Positions 44,591 to 55,941 of a DNA stretch of 64,000 nt are shown here, one piece after another (the stretch's first letter is position 1; each line of letters opens with the position of its first letter). The translations under genes were made by a program, and so were the position numbers. The stretch lies in assembly GCA_021234155.1 (NCBI GenBank), contig JAJEKV010000131.1, positions 806,001-870,000 of the forward strand, read 5' to 3'. The stretch comes from Isoetes taiwanensis (lineage: Eukaryota > Streptophyta > Lycopodiopsida > Isoetales > Isoetaceae). The notes beneath the pieces are model-generated. The model made no database searches and was not told the DNA's origin. It saw only the letters and a program-made list of their open reading frames with translations.

Positions 44591-46442
44591 TTCAGTTTGA
44601 CGAGGATCTTCGCAGCATGAACTACCGCATGGAGGCCACGATGTGCTACCATTGAATCTCAGGAGGAAGTTTGTCATGTAAACCATTGTTGTTGGCAGGC
44701 TCTCAAGACAATTTAATTGTATAGAGTTGGTGCTGAAGCAAAGATCTATTGCCATTTTCACCACAATGGTCTAAGCGTTGTAGCTTTTATGGCTGCAATT
44801 TCTGTTCTGCTGGATTTCTGTTCTATGTTCGTTAATGTGTCTAAAAGAGTTTATAACTCGCCCCTTTATGATTCTTCTTCAGGTTGGTGATTCTTCAACG
44901 TCTATTTGTGAGATCTTTGATTGTACAAGAAAATTCCAAAGAAAATCTTTGAACCATAACGTCTTAAAATCGTTCTGTGCAACCAACATACATCATGCCT
45001 TGCCTCCTTCTCTACTCTCCTATTCTCCTGCTCTCATGTGTGAGATATTTTGTTTTTCCAACAATACTAAAACAATTATGTAGCTTAACAAGCTTGCCTG
45101 GGTTATCCGCTACCAAATAACATGCTTTATTATATTGATTAAACCATGTTAAATCCTCCATTGACAGCCATATATTATTATTTTGCTGACGAATATTTTG
45201 CTAGAGTGAATGAAGATGAAAGTCTCGGTGCAGGTCAGATTTTTGGATTGTGCAGCTCATTATTGAGAGTAAAAAGATATAAACTTTGAGAACTATTTGT
45301 TGTTCCATATCTTTCTATTTCCTAACTATCTTCTATTGATTTGCCATACAAAAGAACGTGAAGAACTTGCATTGGTATCCAATCAAAAAAAGTTCGAGAC
45401 TTGATGAAAGGTGGGCTTGTAAAATGGTCAATGAAAATAGCACTTCATTCTCACTGTGCACCCTTTGGAGACCACAAAAAACATCAAGAGGATCCTCATC
45501 TCCTGTGATATTTGTTAAAGGGGTTTAAAACTTTTTCCACCAAGTGGTAAACCCTCTCTTTCTCTCTTTCTATATGAAGCATGATCCATCTTTAGACTTA
45601 ACATTTTGTTTTTCTGGTATTTATTGGAACTTCTGTTCGTATGGGATATTTGATTCGTCATTAGACTCTTGCTTTGCTATCTGTGGCCTTTGTCATTGTG
45701 CATGCTAGCTGTTAGATTGTGCATGCATGTTACCTGTGGGGAGGTCTATGACATCCTAAGCACCCCTCTTGAAATTATTCAGGCTCCTAAAGGAGAAAAC
45801 CATGGCCACGGTCAAAGGAAGCAATTCTTTAGGGTTACATTTCTAAAGATTTGGTCACTTTATTCGTTGTTTGTGCTCATGATGTAAGAGAAATGATTTT
45901 GTTAATGCAAATGGAATAGCAACCCTGAATTTTCTCTTGGAAAGATGTTTCCTTTTAAAAGAGGAATGTAATGCTTTGCTTACTATTTTGTAGAGGCACT
46001 AGGAGTTAGACTGATTTCTCTTTATCTCAATCAATTTAATTCTCAGGATGATCTTTTATCTATAACAGTACTACGGCTATGCTAACATGTGGAAGCTTGC
46101 AAGGCAAGGTAGATGCATGTCTTTGTTTAACAACAGATCAAGGTCCAGGGTGGTTCTTTGTCCATTGGATGGTTCTTTTTTAGCTCAAAATAGTCCGTTT
46201 GCTCGAAATTGGCAGACCATGACAGCTTACAATAATGTTTTGTGGCTGTGAATAAGGCTTGGCAGCACCCCATATTGTTTTTGTTAGAATAGAGGGCAAT
46301 CCCTAATATTCTTCTACCAATTTGATTCAGCTTGATGGAAATAGCATATCTCTATTGATTGGAGCTAATGAATGCATTACATTCTGCAAGTCAGAATTTT
46401 GCAATTGCTCATGTATATGCATTGTCCTACCACAATGGCCAT
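44591..46442. other. Unassigned DNA before the LINE
   Basis: No gene is recognised. The last 230 bp (46200-46430) are one copy of a duplication whose other copy lies beyond the LINE at 49268-49480. Confidence 0.5.
46200..46430 (+). repeat. Duplicated block, partner at 49268-49480
   Basis: Shared landmarks in the same order are GAAATTG.CA.ACCATGA, GCAGCACCCCA.ATTG, TAGAATAG.G, CAGCT....A, GCATT.CATTCTGCA, CAGAATT..GCAAT and TGCTC. The two copies are about 3 kb apart only because the LINE lies between them, so the original arrangement was a tandem duplication. Confidence 0.75.
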
Positions 46443-49230
46443 CTTCCCACGGGTACACTTGCGGGGCGGGGACAATCGGCGGGCTGGTAATGTCGTGGAT
46501 TATGTCATAGTAGGCTAGCGGGGATGTACACCTTGTCGACCATTTCCGCGTCGACGGACGGACGGTCCGGGGAGGCCGACCGGATCACCTCCCACTCTAT
46601 GTGGCACGGCCCGGTAGCTCACGCTCCCCTCAATAGCGACACCTTGCGGGGAGCCGGTTGCGCTTGGATTATGGCGAGCGGAGGGTTCTGTTGACATGCT
46701 TTCTTGAAGCCCTCGAAGCGATTCTGCGGGCCCAACCCCGGTTTGGAAGCGACAAGCCGACCAACTGGTTCGCTCCACCGAATAAGGCTGAGCGGAGGTG
46801 CTTTGGGAGACCTCCCCGCCAAAGATCGAGGCGCAACCTTGGCGTGGGGATGGTTTGATCTTTGGAGTGTAAGCGCCAAATCGCCTCCGTCTCATCGTGG
46901 ATCGGGACACCGAGCTCAGGCCACCGACCGATGCGCCTTCCTTAAGGAAACAAGGCAAAGGTGCACGGCCGGGCACCAAGGAGAAATGTTAGGCCTACTA
47001 GGCGCCCACGAGAACTTTTACGGCGCGGGGGGTACTCTGCTGAGCCAGCCGCGGCCTATAAGGGAACATCTTGGCTGATTGCAATGGGACCCGATGCACC
47101 AGCGGCTTTATGATCCCGGGGAACCGAGGGCCGGATGTGCCCCACAACATGGCCCCGGTGATCCGAAGAAGATGTGAAGAGAGTACGCTGCCTTTGGCTA
47201 ATGGGAAGGCAACGGACTTAGGCGACACAGCGGAGTTGCTCAAGTGGGGCGGGACAGCCCATGGTGCCGATCGCTGGCGGAAGCCAAGAGGGTTTTCGGT
47301 CATGGACCACAAGCAAGATTGTTCCGATCTACAAGGCGGGGGACCCACACTGTCTAACCAATTACCGAACCATCATGGTCATTTCGGTGTTTGCCCGTGT
47401 CTTGTGCGGGCATTCTCGAAGCAGCGAGGTAACGGAGATGAGGCGGTAGTCGGGGCAGGCACCCGAGGCGGGCTTAGACCTCGACATTCGACCATTGATC
47501 ACATCTTCACACTCGGGGCCACGGTCGAGGACACGAGGAGGCCGTCGAGGGGGACATGTCTTCTGGCATTTTGTGGACTTTGCAAAAGCTTTTGACCACG
47601 TTCCCCGGGAAAAGTTGTGGGCGAGATTGCACCATCTGGGGCTCCCTATGGATCTATAGAATGCGATTAATACAGACCGGGTATGCGAGGAGGCTGCCTG
47701 AGCAAGCTGGAAGGGCCGGTCATTTGCCCAGTAGCATTGGAGTTAGGCAAGGTTGTCCTCTCTCACCCACACTCTTTGGACTTTACATTGACCGGTTGGG
47801 CTTGGCTTCTTTGCCAATGGGAGGGCCGGTATCTGACTCTTGCACCAGGTCATCCAGCAGCTCATCTATGTGGATGATATGGACCTCTTGGCCCATACAC
47901 CAGAGGGCATGTGGGCACACCTAGATGCCCTGGACACATTTGCGCGAGGCGACGGACATGCGTGTCAACTTTGGCCAAGACTAAGGTGGTCCTCATATCC
48001 TCCTCCCGTCATCCGGCACCTCCAGGCTCACTTATTAGGGGCGGATGGTAGAGGTCACACCCGGCTACAAGTACACGGGGGTGGAATTTCCGATCCCTCA
48101 ACGTATTGGTATGCATCCATTAAGCCGGTGGTTGTGTGAGGTTGGAAGGCGTATGCATAATGCAAAACAATAGTCCGCGAGGCAGAGCTGTATGGCTGGG
48201 GCCACGGTCACATTTGTTTGAACCTTTGGTGGAGCCAGTTCTTACGTATGGGGTCGAGGTGTGGGGCCTAGTGGTGTCTTTGGCGACTTGGAGCGACTTA
48301 GAAGCGAGTCGAAGGCATTTTTGTAGCGGGCGCTTGGGGTCAAGCCCTGGAGTTCCATATCGGATCTTGTTGCGAGAGAGGCGATTCCGCGCCCTGCGGC
48401 ATGCGATACCCTCAATAGACACATTGTTTATTTCGAGGAAAGTAGCCGAGCATAGGCGACCTTTCGGCTCACGCACTTGGCTTATTTGTGGTGATGAGCA
48501 TAGCGACTTCGAGGATTGTTGGAAGGACAAAGAACCCGGTGGGCTGGCGCCTTTGGAATGTAGATGCACATAGGTGCGTCGAGGTGCACACAAAGGTGAG
48601 GGTACTTGGACTCTTGTTTTCTTGGTGGGACCACCATGCTGGAAAACGGTAAAGATGGCACACTACAAGCGGCACATAAACCCCACCACGGTTGAGGCCC
48701 TGGCGTACTGCGTTTCGGTTGCCCATGAAGACACGCGGGATCAGCGTCCCATTTGAGCGGGGGCCCACCATCTTCGGCTTGAGGCAGATGCCGGTGGGTT
48801 GGAGAGCCCGGCCCGGGCGAGGCTTTGTCGGTGTTGCCGGTGGGGTTGTTGAGGATGAAAGCCATGCCTTCCAGTACATCCGACCTATAGTCGGTTCGGG
48901 CTCGCTTCGTTCTCTTCTTTGCGACACAGTGCATTTTGCCGCGAGCTACTTTCGATGCGCCGTTAGTTCGATCCCTTGGCTCCTACCTCCAGGAGGTTTT
49001 GGATCTGCGGACTCACCTCGCCTGCCGCCACGAAGTCTTGAGGAAATTCATGTATATATGTATATTTATGCAATTTTGCCCGGCGGAACTTGTTCTTTGT
49101 GGCAGTTTTCCCCCGTAAGGGGGTTTTTAATCCAGGGTAGCAAGACTTCTTTGCACCCATGTAATTTGGGTCCCATAGGCCGATTGGCCTCCGCGGACGA
49201 TAAAAGAACCTTCCTTCCTTCCTTCCTTCC
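46443..49230 (+). mobile_element. 5'-truncated, decayed LINE
   Basis: The copy begins in the C-terminal part of the endonuclease (a frame reads AGNVVDYV and then RPDHLPLYVA). RT blocks follow in broken frames: SKIVPIYKAGDPHCLTNYRT at about 47320, VDFAKAFDHVPREKLW at about 47575, RQGCPLSPTLFGLYIDRL at about 47750 and LIYVDDMDLLAHTPEG at about 47860. The motif C box reads YVDD. The 3' end has CATAGGCC..GACGATAAAAGAA followed by a (TTCC)n tail at 49209-49230. The sequence is GC-rich, with frameshifts every 100-300 bp. Confidence 0.88.
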
Positions 49231-49490
49231 ACTAAGTTGTGCTTTTTTAGAAATGATATGTTTTGTTGAAATTGCCAAACCATGATGGTTTACCATAATT
49301 GTTCTCATTATATGAACCAGGCATTGCAGCACCCCACATTGCTTTCTCTAGAATAGGGTAAATACCAAATAGTCTCGTGCCAACTTGGTCCTGCCTAAAA
49401 GTAATAAGCATCTTTCTAAGGACTGCAGCTAATTAATAATTGCATTCCATTCTGCATGACAGAATTCAGCAATGCTCCTAATGTCTAAAT

Positions 49491-50258
49491 CATTTTGCTA
49501 TATGTAGCTTTAGTTGCATATAATTTGTTGAGCACATAACAAAAATGTTATGAAGGGTTAGCAACCTTGGTGTACATGCATGGCAGAAAATTCGGATCAG
49601 ACATGGTTCAAGTTGAATTATTGGGCTCTTACTTGAAATTGATGAGGGTAACTAGCAGGTGCTTCTGCATACTGCATACGTACAAAACAACTGATCCATG
49701 CCCCAACTTATGTTTTGTTCATTCCCTCATATCTGTCGAATCCGATTTCCATATTCCAATCCATAATAAATAATCATGTTTAAAACAAATGATCCATGCC
49801 CCAATTTATGTCAAATTTGTTCACTGCCCCATTTGTGTTGAACCTATTTCCATATTCCATTCCATAATAAATAATCATGCTCAAAAAGTTACATGCCCAT
49901 TATATACATAACTCCAACACATTCACCTCCCACAACCTAGAGAGGACACATGACCACACACATGTTCCTATTTAATCAAAAGACTTAGGTTTATCTACAT
50001 CATCATCTTCCCTATGGGGTAACTCTCTAGCAAACGTGTATAGCACTTCCTAAAATGGTGCAAAATAAGTTTTTGTTAGTTTTCTAACTTAGTGCTCCAA
50101 TACGCATTTCCATACATTTGTACCCATTCATCTATAACTATAGAGTGACGAAGGCAACTATAGTTTACTTTTGTGCCTGGGAAACCTCATATTGGTGTCT
50201 TATGTTGAACAAATATTCTCTCATAGAAAGATACTATAATATAACCAATGGATAATGC
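49491..50258. other. Unassigned AT-rich DNA
   Basis: No gene is seen. A phrase repeats at about 49685-49780 and 49780-49875 (AAAACAA.TGATCCATGCCCCAA and TTCCATATTCCA.TCCATAATAAATAATCATG), an imperfect tandem duplication of about 95 bp. Confidence 0.55.
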
Positions 50259-50307
50259 AATCTTAACTAACCAAAAAAAAAAAAAAAAAAAAAAATCTTA
50301 ACTAACC
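50259..50307 (+). mobile_element. Bare poly(A) insertion flanked by 14-bp duplication
   Basis: AATCTTAACTAACC occurs at 50259-50272 and again at 50294-50307, separated only by a run of about 21 A. This is the footprint of LINE-driven integration of a cDNA that kept nothing but its tail. Confidence 0.75.
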
Positions 50308-50447
50308 AAGATCAATCACATATTGGGACATCATTTTACACTTACCCTATGCCTCCCCTTTCCTCTTCGTAAATTACAACATGCCCCATACAAGCAAGAG
50401 ATGATGCCAAATGAATGTCATGTTTTACCCACATTGCCACGTTGCAT

Positions 50448-50910
50448 TGCAAAACCTAATGATATATTCTACATAGGACTAAGGCCCAGATTCCATTACG
50501 AGTCTGCCACTTTTTTTTTCTATTCTAACTTCCATGCTTATTTCCGGACTCATGATTCCACTACAGCTCCGACAGTCTTCTTAAGAACACTGGTATGCTT
50601 ATGTGGCAGATCTTAGAAGGTGGTAACAGAAACTCCCCGGGGATCTTGCCTGGGAGTTAAATCGGGTGCCACATCAGAAATTCTTGGACTGTAGTGGAAT
50701 GCAGAAATGAGGATTTCTTGCTGCCGTGGAGCTCTCAGGTTCATCCACCTCTGATCTTCCACCGAAGTGGAATCTGGGCCTAACAAACAATGTAAACAAG
50801 CACTCTTTCCTATTTATACATCGTTACATCAATAAACCTAATGACATCTTCCACATAGGACTAATAAACAATACCAAAGAAACACTCTTTGCTATTTACA
50901 CATCACTACC
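50448..50910 (+). repeat. Tandem duplication, one unit interrupted by a MITE
   Basis: Unit 1 (CCTAATGATATATTCTACAT, then AGGACTAA ... AACAATGTAAACAAGCACTC) is split by the element at 50483-50780. Unit 2 (about 50836-50910, CCTAATGACATCTTCCACAT, AGGACTAATAAACAATAC, AAACACTCTTTGCTATTTA) is uninterrupted and shows the site before insertion. Confidence 0.85.
50483..50780. mobile_element. PIF/Harbinger-like MITE with TAA duplication
   Basis: The 298-bp element has GGCCCAGATTCCA at the left end and TGGAATCTGGGCC at the right, exact inverted repeats. Further internal inverted stretches (ATTCCACTACAG against CTGTAGTGGAAT) give it hairpin form. TAA flanks it on both sides (50480-50482 and 50781-50783), the 3-bp TWA target of PIF/Harbinger transposons. 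It has no coding capacity. Confidence 0.9.
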
Positions 50911-51182
50911 CTCGCATGTTGTAACTAAAGCCAGGCAATGCTGGGAACTGTCAATAGTATGTTTTAAGAGGAAATCTTCTCGGCTCTTGATTAAACCATA
51001 TATTAAGGTTAAGAGCAAATTTTCTCTCGGCTCTCAATTAAACCATATATTAAGGTTGAAATTTCGTATCATTAGAAGTTATTCACCGATATGTCTGTCA
51101 TGCATCGGATACTAAAACGGTCAATAAAAACACCAAATTCTTATTTTGGTTTTGTTTCGAGGGGAGAGGGAAGATGCTGTCG

Positions 51183-54140
51183 TCACGCAATGGCAGCTTC
51201 TTCCCCGGCTTCATGCAAATCCAGGTAACACAACAGCTTCGAACTTTTGATTTTCCCTTTCTTTGAGCTTAGCTGCACAGTTCTGATACCACTTCTTAGC
51301 TCTTGCACATGAAAACAAGCTTGGCCAACAAAATCATTCTTGCTAACACCATCAGCTTCCCATACTTCCATCCTTAGAATCGCAAGTTCGGGTACTACAT
51401 AAACATTCGAAATACATTAGTGGATCCATCATCCTTCTGTCACTGGTCTCCTATTTACCTAGTTAGGTTTTTAATTAGACTCTAATGTTTACTTGTTCAA
51501 CTTTGAAGAATAATGCTGGGTATATTAAAGCTACATTTCCATTTTTTTTCTCGCAGATTCTCTGAAAATGTATTGAATGTACCTGTTATTGGGAAGACAA
51601 ATTCTTCAGTCTCCCAGTTTGGTTGAATATTTTGATTTGATACTTGCGTAGTGAATTTCCTCTTATCATTTTGTACGCCGTGCATAGCAACCTATATTGT
51701 AATGCAGGTCAAGTATGATCATTCTCTGTTAATCCGATCAACACATTATTCAGATGCATAAGAGCAGGGGTTGGAACATGCTGCAGAGACAAAGTCAGAT
51801 TTTTCTATAAATATGCTGGATCCGGTAGCCAATGCAAGTTTTGAACCATAAAAGGTGTAATTGAAGGCCATGCAGAATTTAATAAGCATATCACTATATT
51901 AATATTTGAAGCTGATTGACTACATGCCTTGGTGTAGAAGTCTGGTTTTGTAACCATGTCAAAACTCTTATGCCAATCACACCCCATCAGAACTTTTACC
52001 TGAAAAGAGAAGACAAGCATGTACCAGATTGTAATGTCAGTTACTGTTGTAGATAAAGAAACATTTCCAGGTTGACATCCATACTTAGTTTTTGCTTAAA
52101 ATTACCAGTGTCTCTGGTAATCTCGAAACTCTAAAATAAATAGAAATTCTTTGTAATGACAAAATAAACGGCCTTAAAGCATGTGGAACCAAGGGAGGTC
52201 GCAGCAGGTGGAGGGAAGGTTTACTGTAACATGGAGATTCAGAAGCAAAAGAAAACTATGCGGTGACTTTGTAAATGATTTAGACAGAACATCATTGTAC
52301 AGCCCATATTAATTCTGTGGGAATACTTTCTGCTGATTAAATAGAGGATGAGTAATGTAAAGGTATAAATTTATATACAATTCTATTAAATTCCGTAAGG
52401 TTATTTCCCTGTTCAATAGAGTAATGAATGGATGTGGTTCTTTTACCTTGAGGAAAATCTTAGGAGGTAATTGTAGCAGATCCAAGTTACCTTCTTCTAA
52501 AAGTTGACTTGGTTTTTTCACATACCCACAACCCCCGTTGGCAAGAAAGAAAGAGTGAGTTATCCATCTCGCACGGTCTTTCCCTTGCATATTTATTGCT
52601 GCCAATTGAAAACCATGACTCCATGCAAGCATTGGATCTGCATTGGATGAGTCAAATCGCAGGCCAAATGGATACATGCGGCCTAGGTTTGTTTTTGTAT
52701 ACCTGAAAAAACTGGAAGTCAGATTCCAGAAAATAGAACAAGCATGCATCATCCCAATCATGGTCTTTTCATCCAACTAACCTACCTAATAAGAGAGTGT
52801 GGGTTTTTGGACACTGATTTTTGCAACTGTGCTTCACTCATATTAGCCATGATAGCACATTCACCTGGCACAAGCTCTCCTTCAGCATCAGTATCCATTT
52901 CACTTGGCTTGGCAGAATAGATGTAAATTAATTCTTGTAATGCTGGCACTTTTGAGGTGACATCATGCTCACGTACTTTTAGATTCTCTAAACTTATTAT
53001 AGAACGGGTATTCTCAGGTTTTTGTTCGTCTGAGCTGTAGCTTTCGGAACTGTCATCATCAGACCTGTCATCCTTATCTGTCTTGTTTGGAGGAATAGCA
53101 GCTAAAGCACCCTTTGGGTCGGTTACAACCTGCACAGGCCATGTCTTAGGATGCCATATCATAAATAAAAGAGACATTTAAAAATCGTACCTGGTTAATT
53201 ATCTGCTGTTTAGGAGGAGCATCAGAAATAATTATTTGCGTTTTGAGGTCCATGGGTGAGAGAAATTCCGTGGGATTTCTTTGTTGATCTGAAGGAATAA
53301 AAAGCTCATTGCCAATGATATCCTTCAGGATCTATATTTGCCATAAATCAAGTGTCATTCTTCGTTACTTTCTCGGTAGTCTATGAAAGATTCATGATAT
53401 ACCTTTGCTGCTTCCTCTTGAAGGGAAGGAGGCAAGTGATTTTCAAGGGTGATAATGACTGGAAATTCAGAGGCAACAAATGCATTCTCTTTGATAGCTC
53501 GAACACAATCCGTGAAAGGGATCGCCTCCGTCAATGTGCTTCATATGGAGGAAAGTTAAGCATTTATAGTAACAAGAAACAAGAAGATTCTATAAATTGT
53601 TCCATACTTGCCATGAAGAACCATAATTTTTTCATCTCTTTCCCAGCAATCTAATTCGATAACCCGACATCCCATGAGCAAGGCTGCAACTATGGGGGAT
53701 GTGGAAGACTTTGATGTGAGTTGGTTGCCAGTTAGGTAGGAGTTGTGACTAGTGTATACATAGTAGTGTGCTAATGGTGCTGACATATCATGTGTCGGTT
53801 CCTATTTAGAATGCACACAAATGAACACAAGGCCCCAAAAAAATTCAACTATGAAGGCGAAGAAATTGTAAAATACTACTTAGAACTTCACCTGGCTAGT
53901 CATTTTCTGAGCAGCATTAAGAGAAGGATTCAACAGGTACTTCATGAACCCATCTACATCCAAAGTCTCGTGAGAATTTATTTCAGAAATTATTGATGCA
54001 GCATCTTCTTCGCTTATATCATGTTGAAATTGCAGATTATGTAAAAACCAAACAAAATCTTGGGCAGTAAGAAAATCCTTTCCATTGGCAGCTTGATTAA
54101 ACACAGACTTCACATACTCTGGTGGCGTGAGATAGTCCAT
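51183..54140 (-). CDS. Phosphoinositide-specific phospholipase C, nine exons
   Basis: The product (570 aa) hydrolyses PIP/PIP2 to inositol phosphate and diacylglycerol at membranes in a Ca2+-dependent way. Exons (high to low): 54140-53892, 53801-53608, 53538-53403, 53331-53191, 53129-52786, 52702-52447, 51999-51928, 51691-51583, 51394-51183. All phases agree and the sum is divisible by three. Order: an EF-hand-like N-terminal domain (residues 1-83); the X domain with both catalytic His (YTSHNSYLTGNQ and VLHG), IELDCWE and ITLENHLP; an acidic linker (DKDDRSDDDSSESYSSDEQ); the Y domain (RMYPFGLRFDSSNADPMLAW, ANGGCGYVKKP); and a C2 domain (PDFYTK...LDLHEAG) ending in TGA. This is the plant PLC layout without a PH domain. 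The start at 54140 is the first ATG after an in-frame stop. The intron after exon 7 uses a GC donor (AAG|GCATGT). No lesion is seen. Confidence 0.95.
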
Positions 54141-55941
54141 GCCTATTAAACGTATCAATTACAAAGGCTGCAAGAAAGCTTGAGAGAATGATATTTGACA
54201 GAATGATATTTGACAAGGCTCAAGCAGCGAGTATGTGTGGAATGAGCTGCAGAGGGATAATGCAAGCTCAAAATTGACGCTTGTAGAATTGGCTTCTGGA
54301 ATTAGCATCTATAACTCAAATTTCATTTAAAAGAGCATGATTCCTTAGATGTTATATATCTAGTTTGGAACTACACGCTGCTTAGAGGACAATTCTAGAA
54401 CGCTGCTTAGGAGCAGTTAGGAAGAAGAAGATAGATCCAGAAGAGGCTACAATGAAACGTGCGCAATTGACTTGGTTATTGCACAAATTCTGCTTTAAAT
54501 TCTACAAGAAATTTATCGCGAACATTTCTCTTTTTTTTCTTTGCTGTTAGAAAAGTAAGTCAATAAAAACTAATTTGCAGCGACCAAGCCGTAGACATTT
54601 TCTTTTACTTGACTGCCTTAATATCTGAAATTATGTTAGTGTTTGCATTCTTTTTCTTTTTAACATCATGTGCATCCAAACAGTTTTTCTTGTTAGTTAA
54701 ACCATCAAATTCCTTTATATATTTTTTGTCAAGGTGGAGGACCACCTTTGCTAGTCGGTCAAGAGATAATTTACTTTGCATCATGTCCATTCAAGAGGCT
54801 TGTCCTATTCATTTAGGAAATCCTTATATTATTGCAAATGAAGGTATTTAGAGGTCTTTTGTAGGATCACTTCATCCCATGATGAAGCTATGACCACATA
54901 CGGATTGCTATATATGTTCAATAAAGACTAAGGGCATTTTAAGGAAGATCAGCACCTCCGTGCTACCAATTTTTGCTTATGATTCGATATGGGCGTTTAT
55001 GTTTGATGGGTCAATTCTAGTAGATTAGGTAGATACAGAGGCCCTGACCAAAAGAATGGTGTTTTTTCTTATGTGGGTCGTGCCTAAAATTTCCAATCCG
55101 GCTCAATTACGGCAGCCGATCAGTGGAATTGCATCCATGCAAGGACATTTGCCAAGCGTCGAGCTTTGCCAGAGAAGATTAAGTATTCCCAAAAATACAT
55201 CGCGTGCAAAGATCAAAGTAGATTGCGTCGCCAAGCCAGATCCAGTTGCAGGCAATTGCAGCCAGATCCGCCTGAAGGATCGATAGAAAATGCTTCAATA
55301 AGCTTAGATTTGCACGAAGCAATTTACAGGCATGGCAGTTCCCTTTGCCCATAAATATTTTGGAGCTTTCAAGGGAAAAAGTAGCCCGCGTAGAAAAAAG
55401 AAAAATGATAGAATCCATTATATATTTTAGACTATTTTGACCCTTCATTTAAATCGTTTTCCTACGGTTGTTGGCTTCAATTTGCCCTTGGTAAATCTCC
55501 TCTTTGGCCTCGGCTTCAACCTTAATTGGAACGTGAAAACGTTTTACATGGCTAGGCTTCGAAATTTTTGATTGACATAACTAGGAAATTTGCCTATATG
55601 TTAGGGAAGCCCGTATATATCAAGCGAGATGTGGTTAATGTGGCCAGAAAGCCGTAATCAACCAGCTCCATCCCCATCTAACCCGCTTGATCCCCATGGA
55701 GCTGCGCTATCATGCTCCATTCATGGATCAAGATATATCAAAAACCCATGCATGTCCCATGCAAAAACATTGATGCATGCTCTTTAACCATTTATGGGGC
55801 CTGCAACGGTACCTGCCAATCTCCACTTCATATATTTTTGTTGTATAGTGCATGTTGCAACAGACTTTTTGTCCCTGGTCCTGTACCCTACAGGAGCAGT
55901 TGCGTGAATGCAACTCATGCACCCAAGTGGTTAATATGGCC
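54141..55941. other. 5' flank of the PLC gene, no other gene seen
   Basis: This should contain the PLC promoter and 5' UTR on the minus strand. I could not pick a convincing TATA box. Short frames at 55056-55354 have no recognisable domain. The right end runs into the satellite. Confidence 0.45.
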
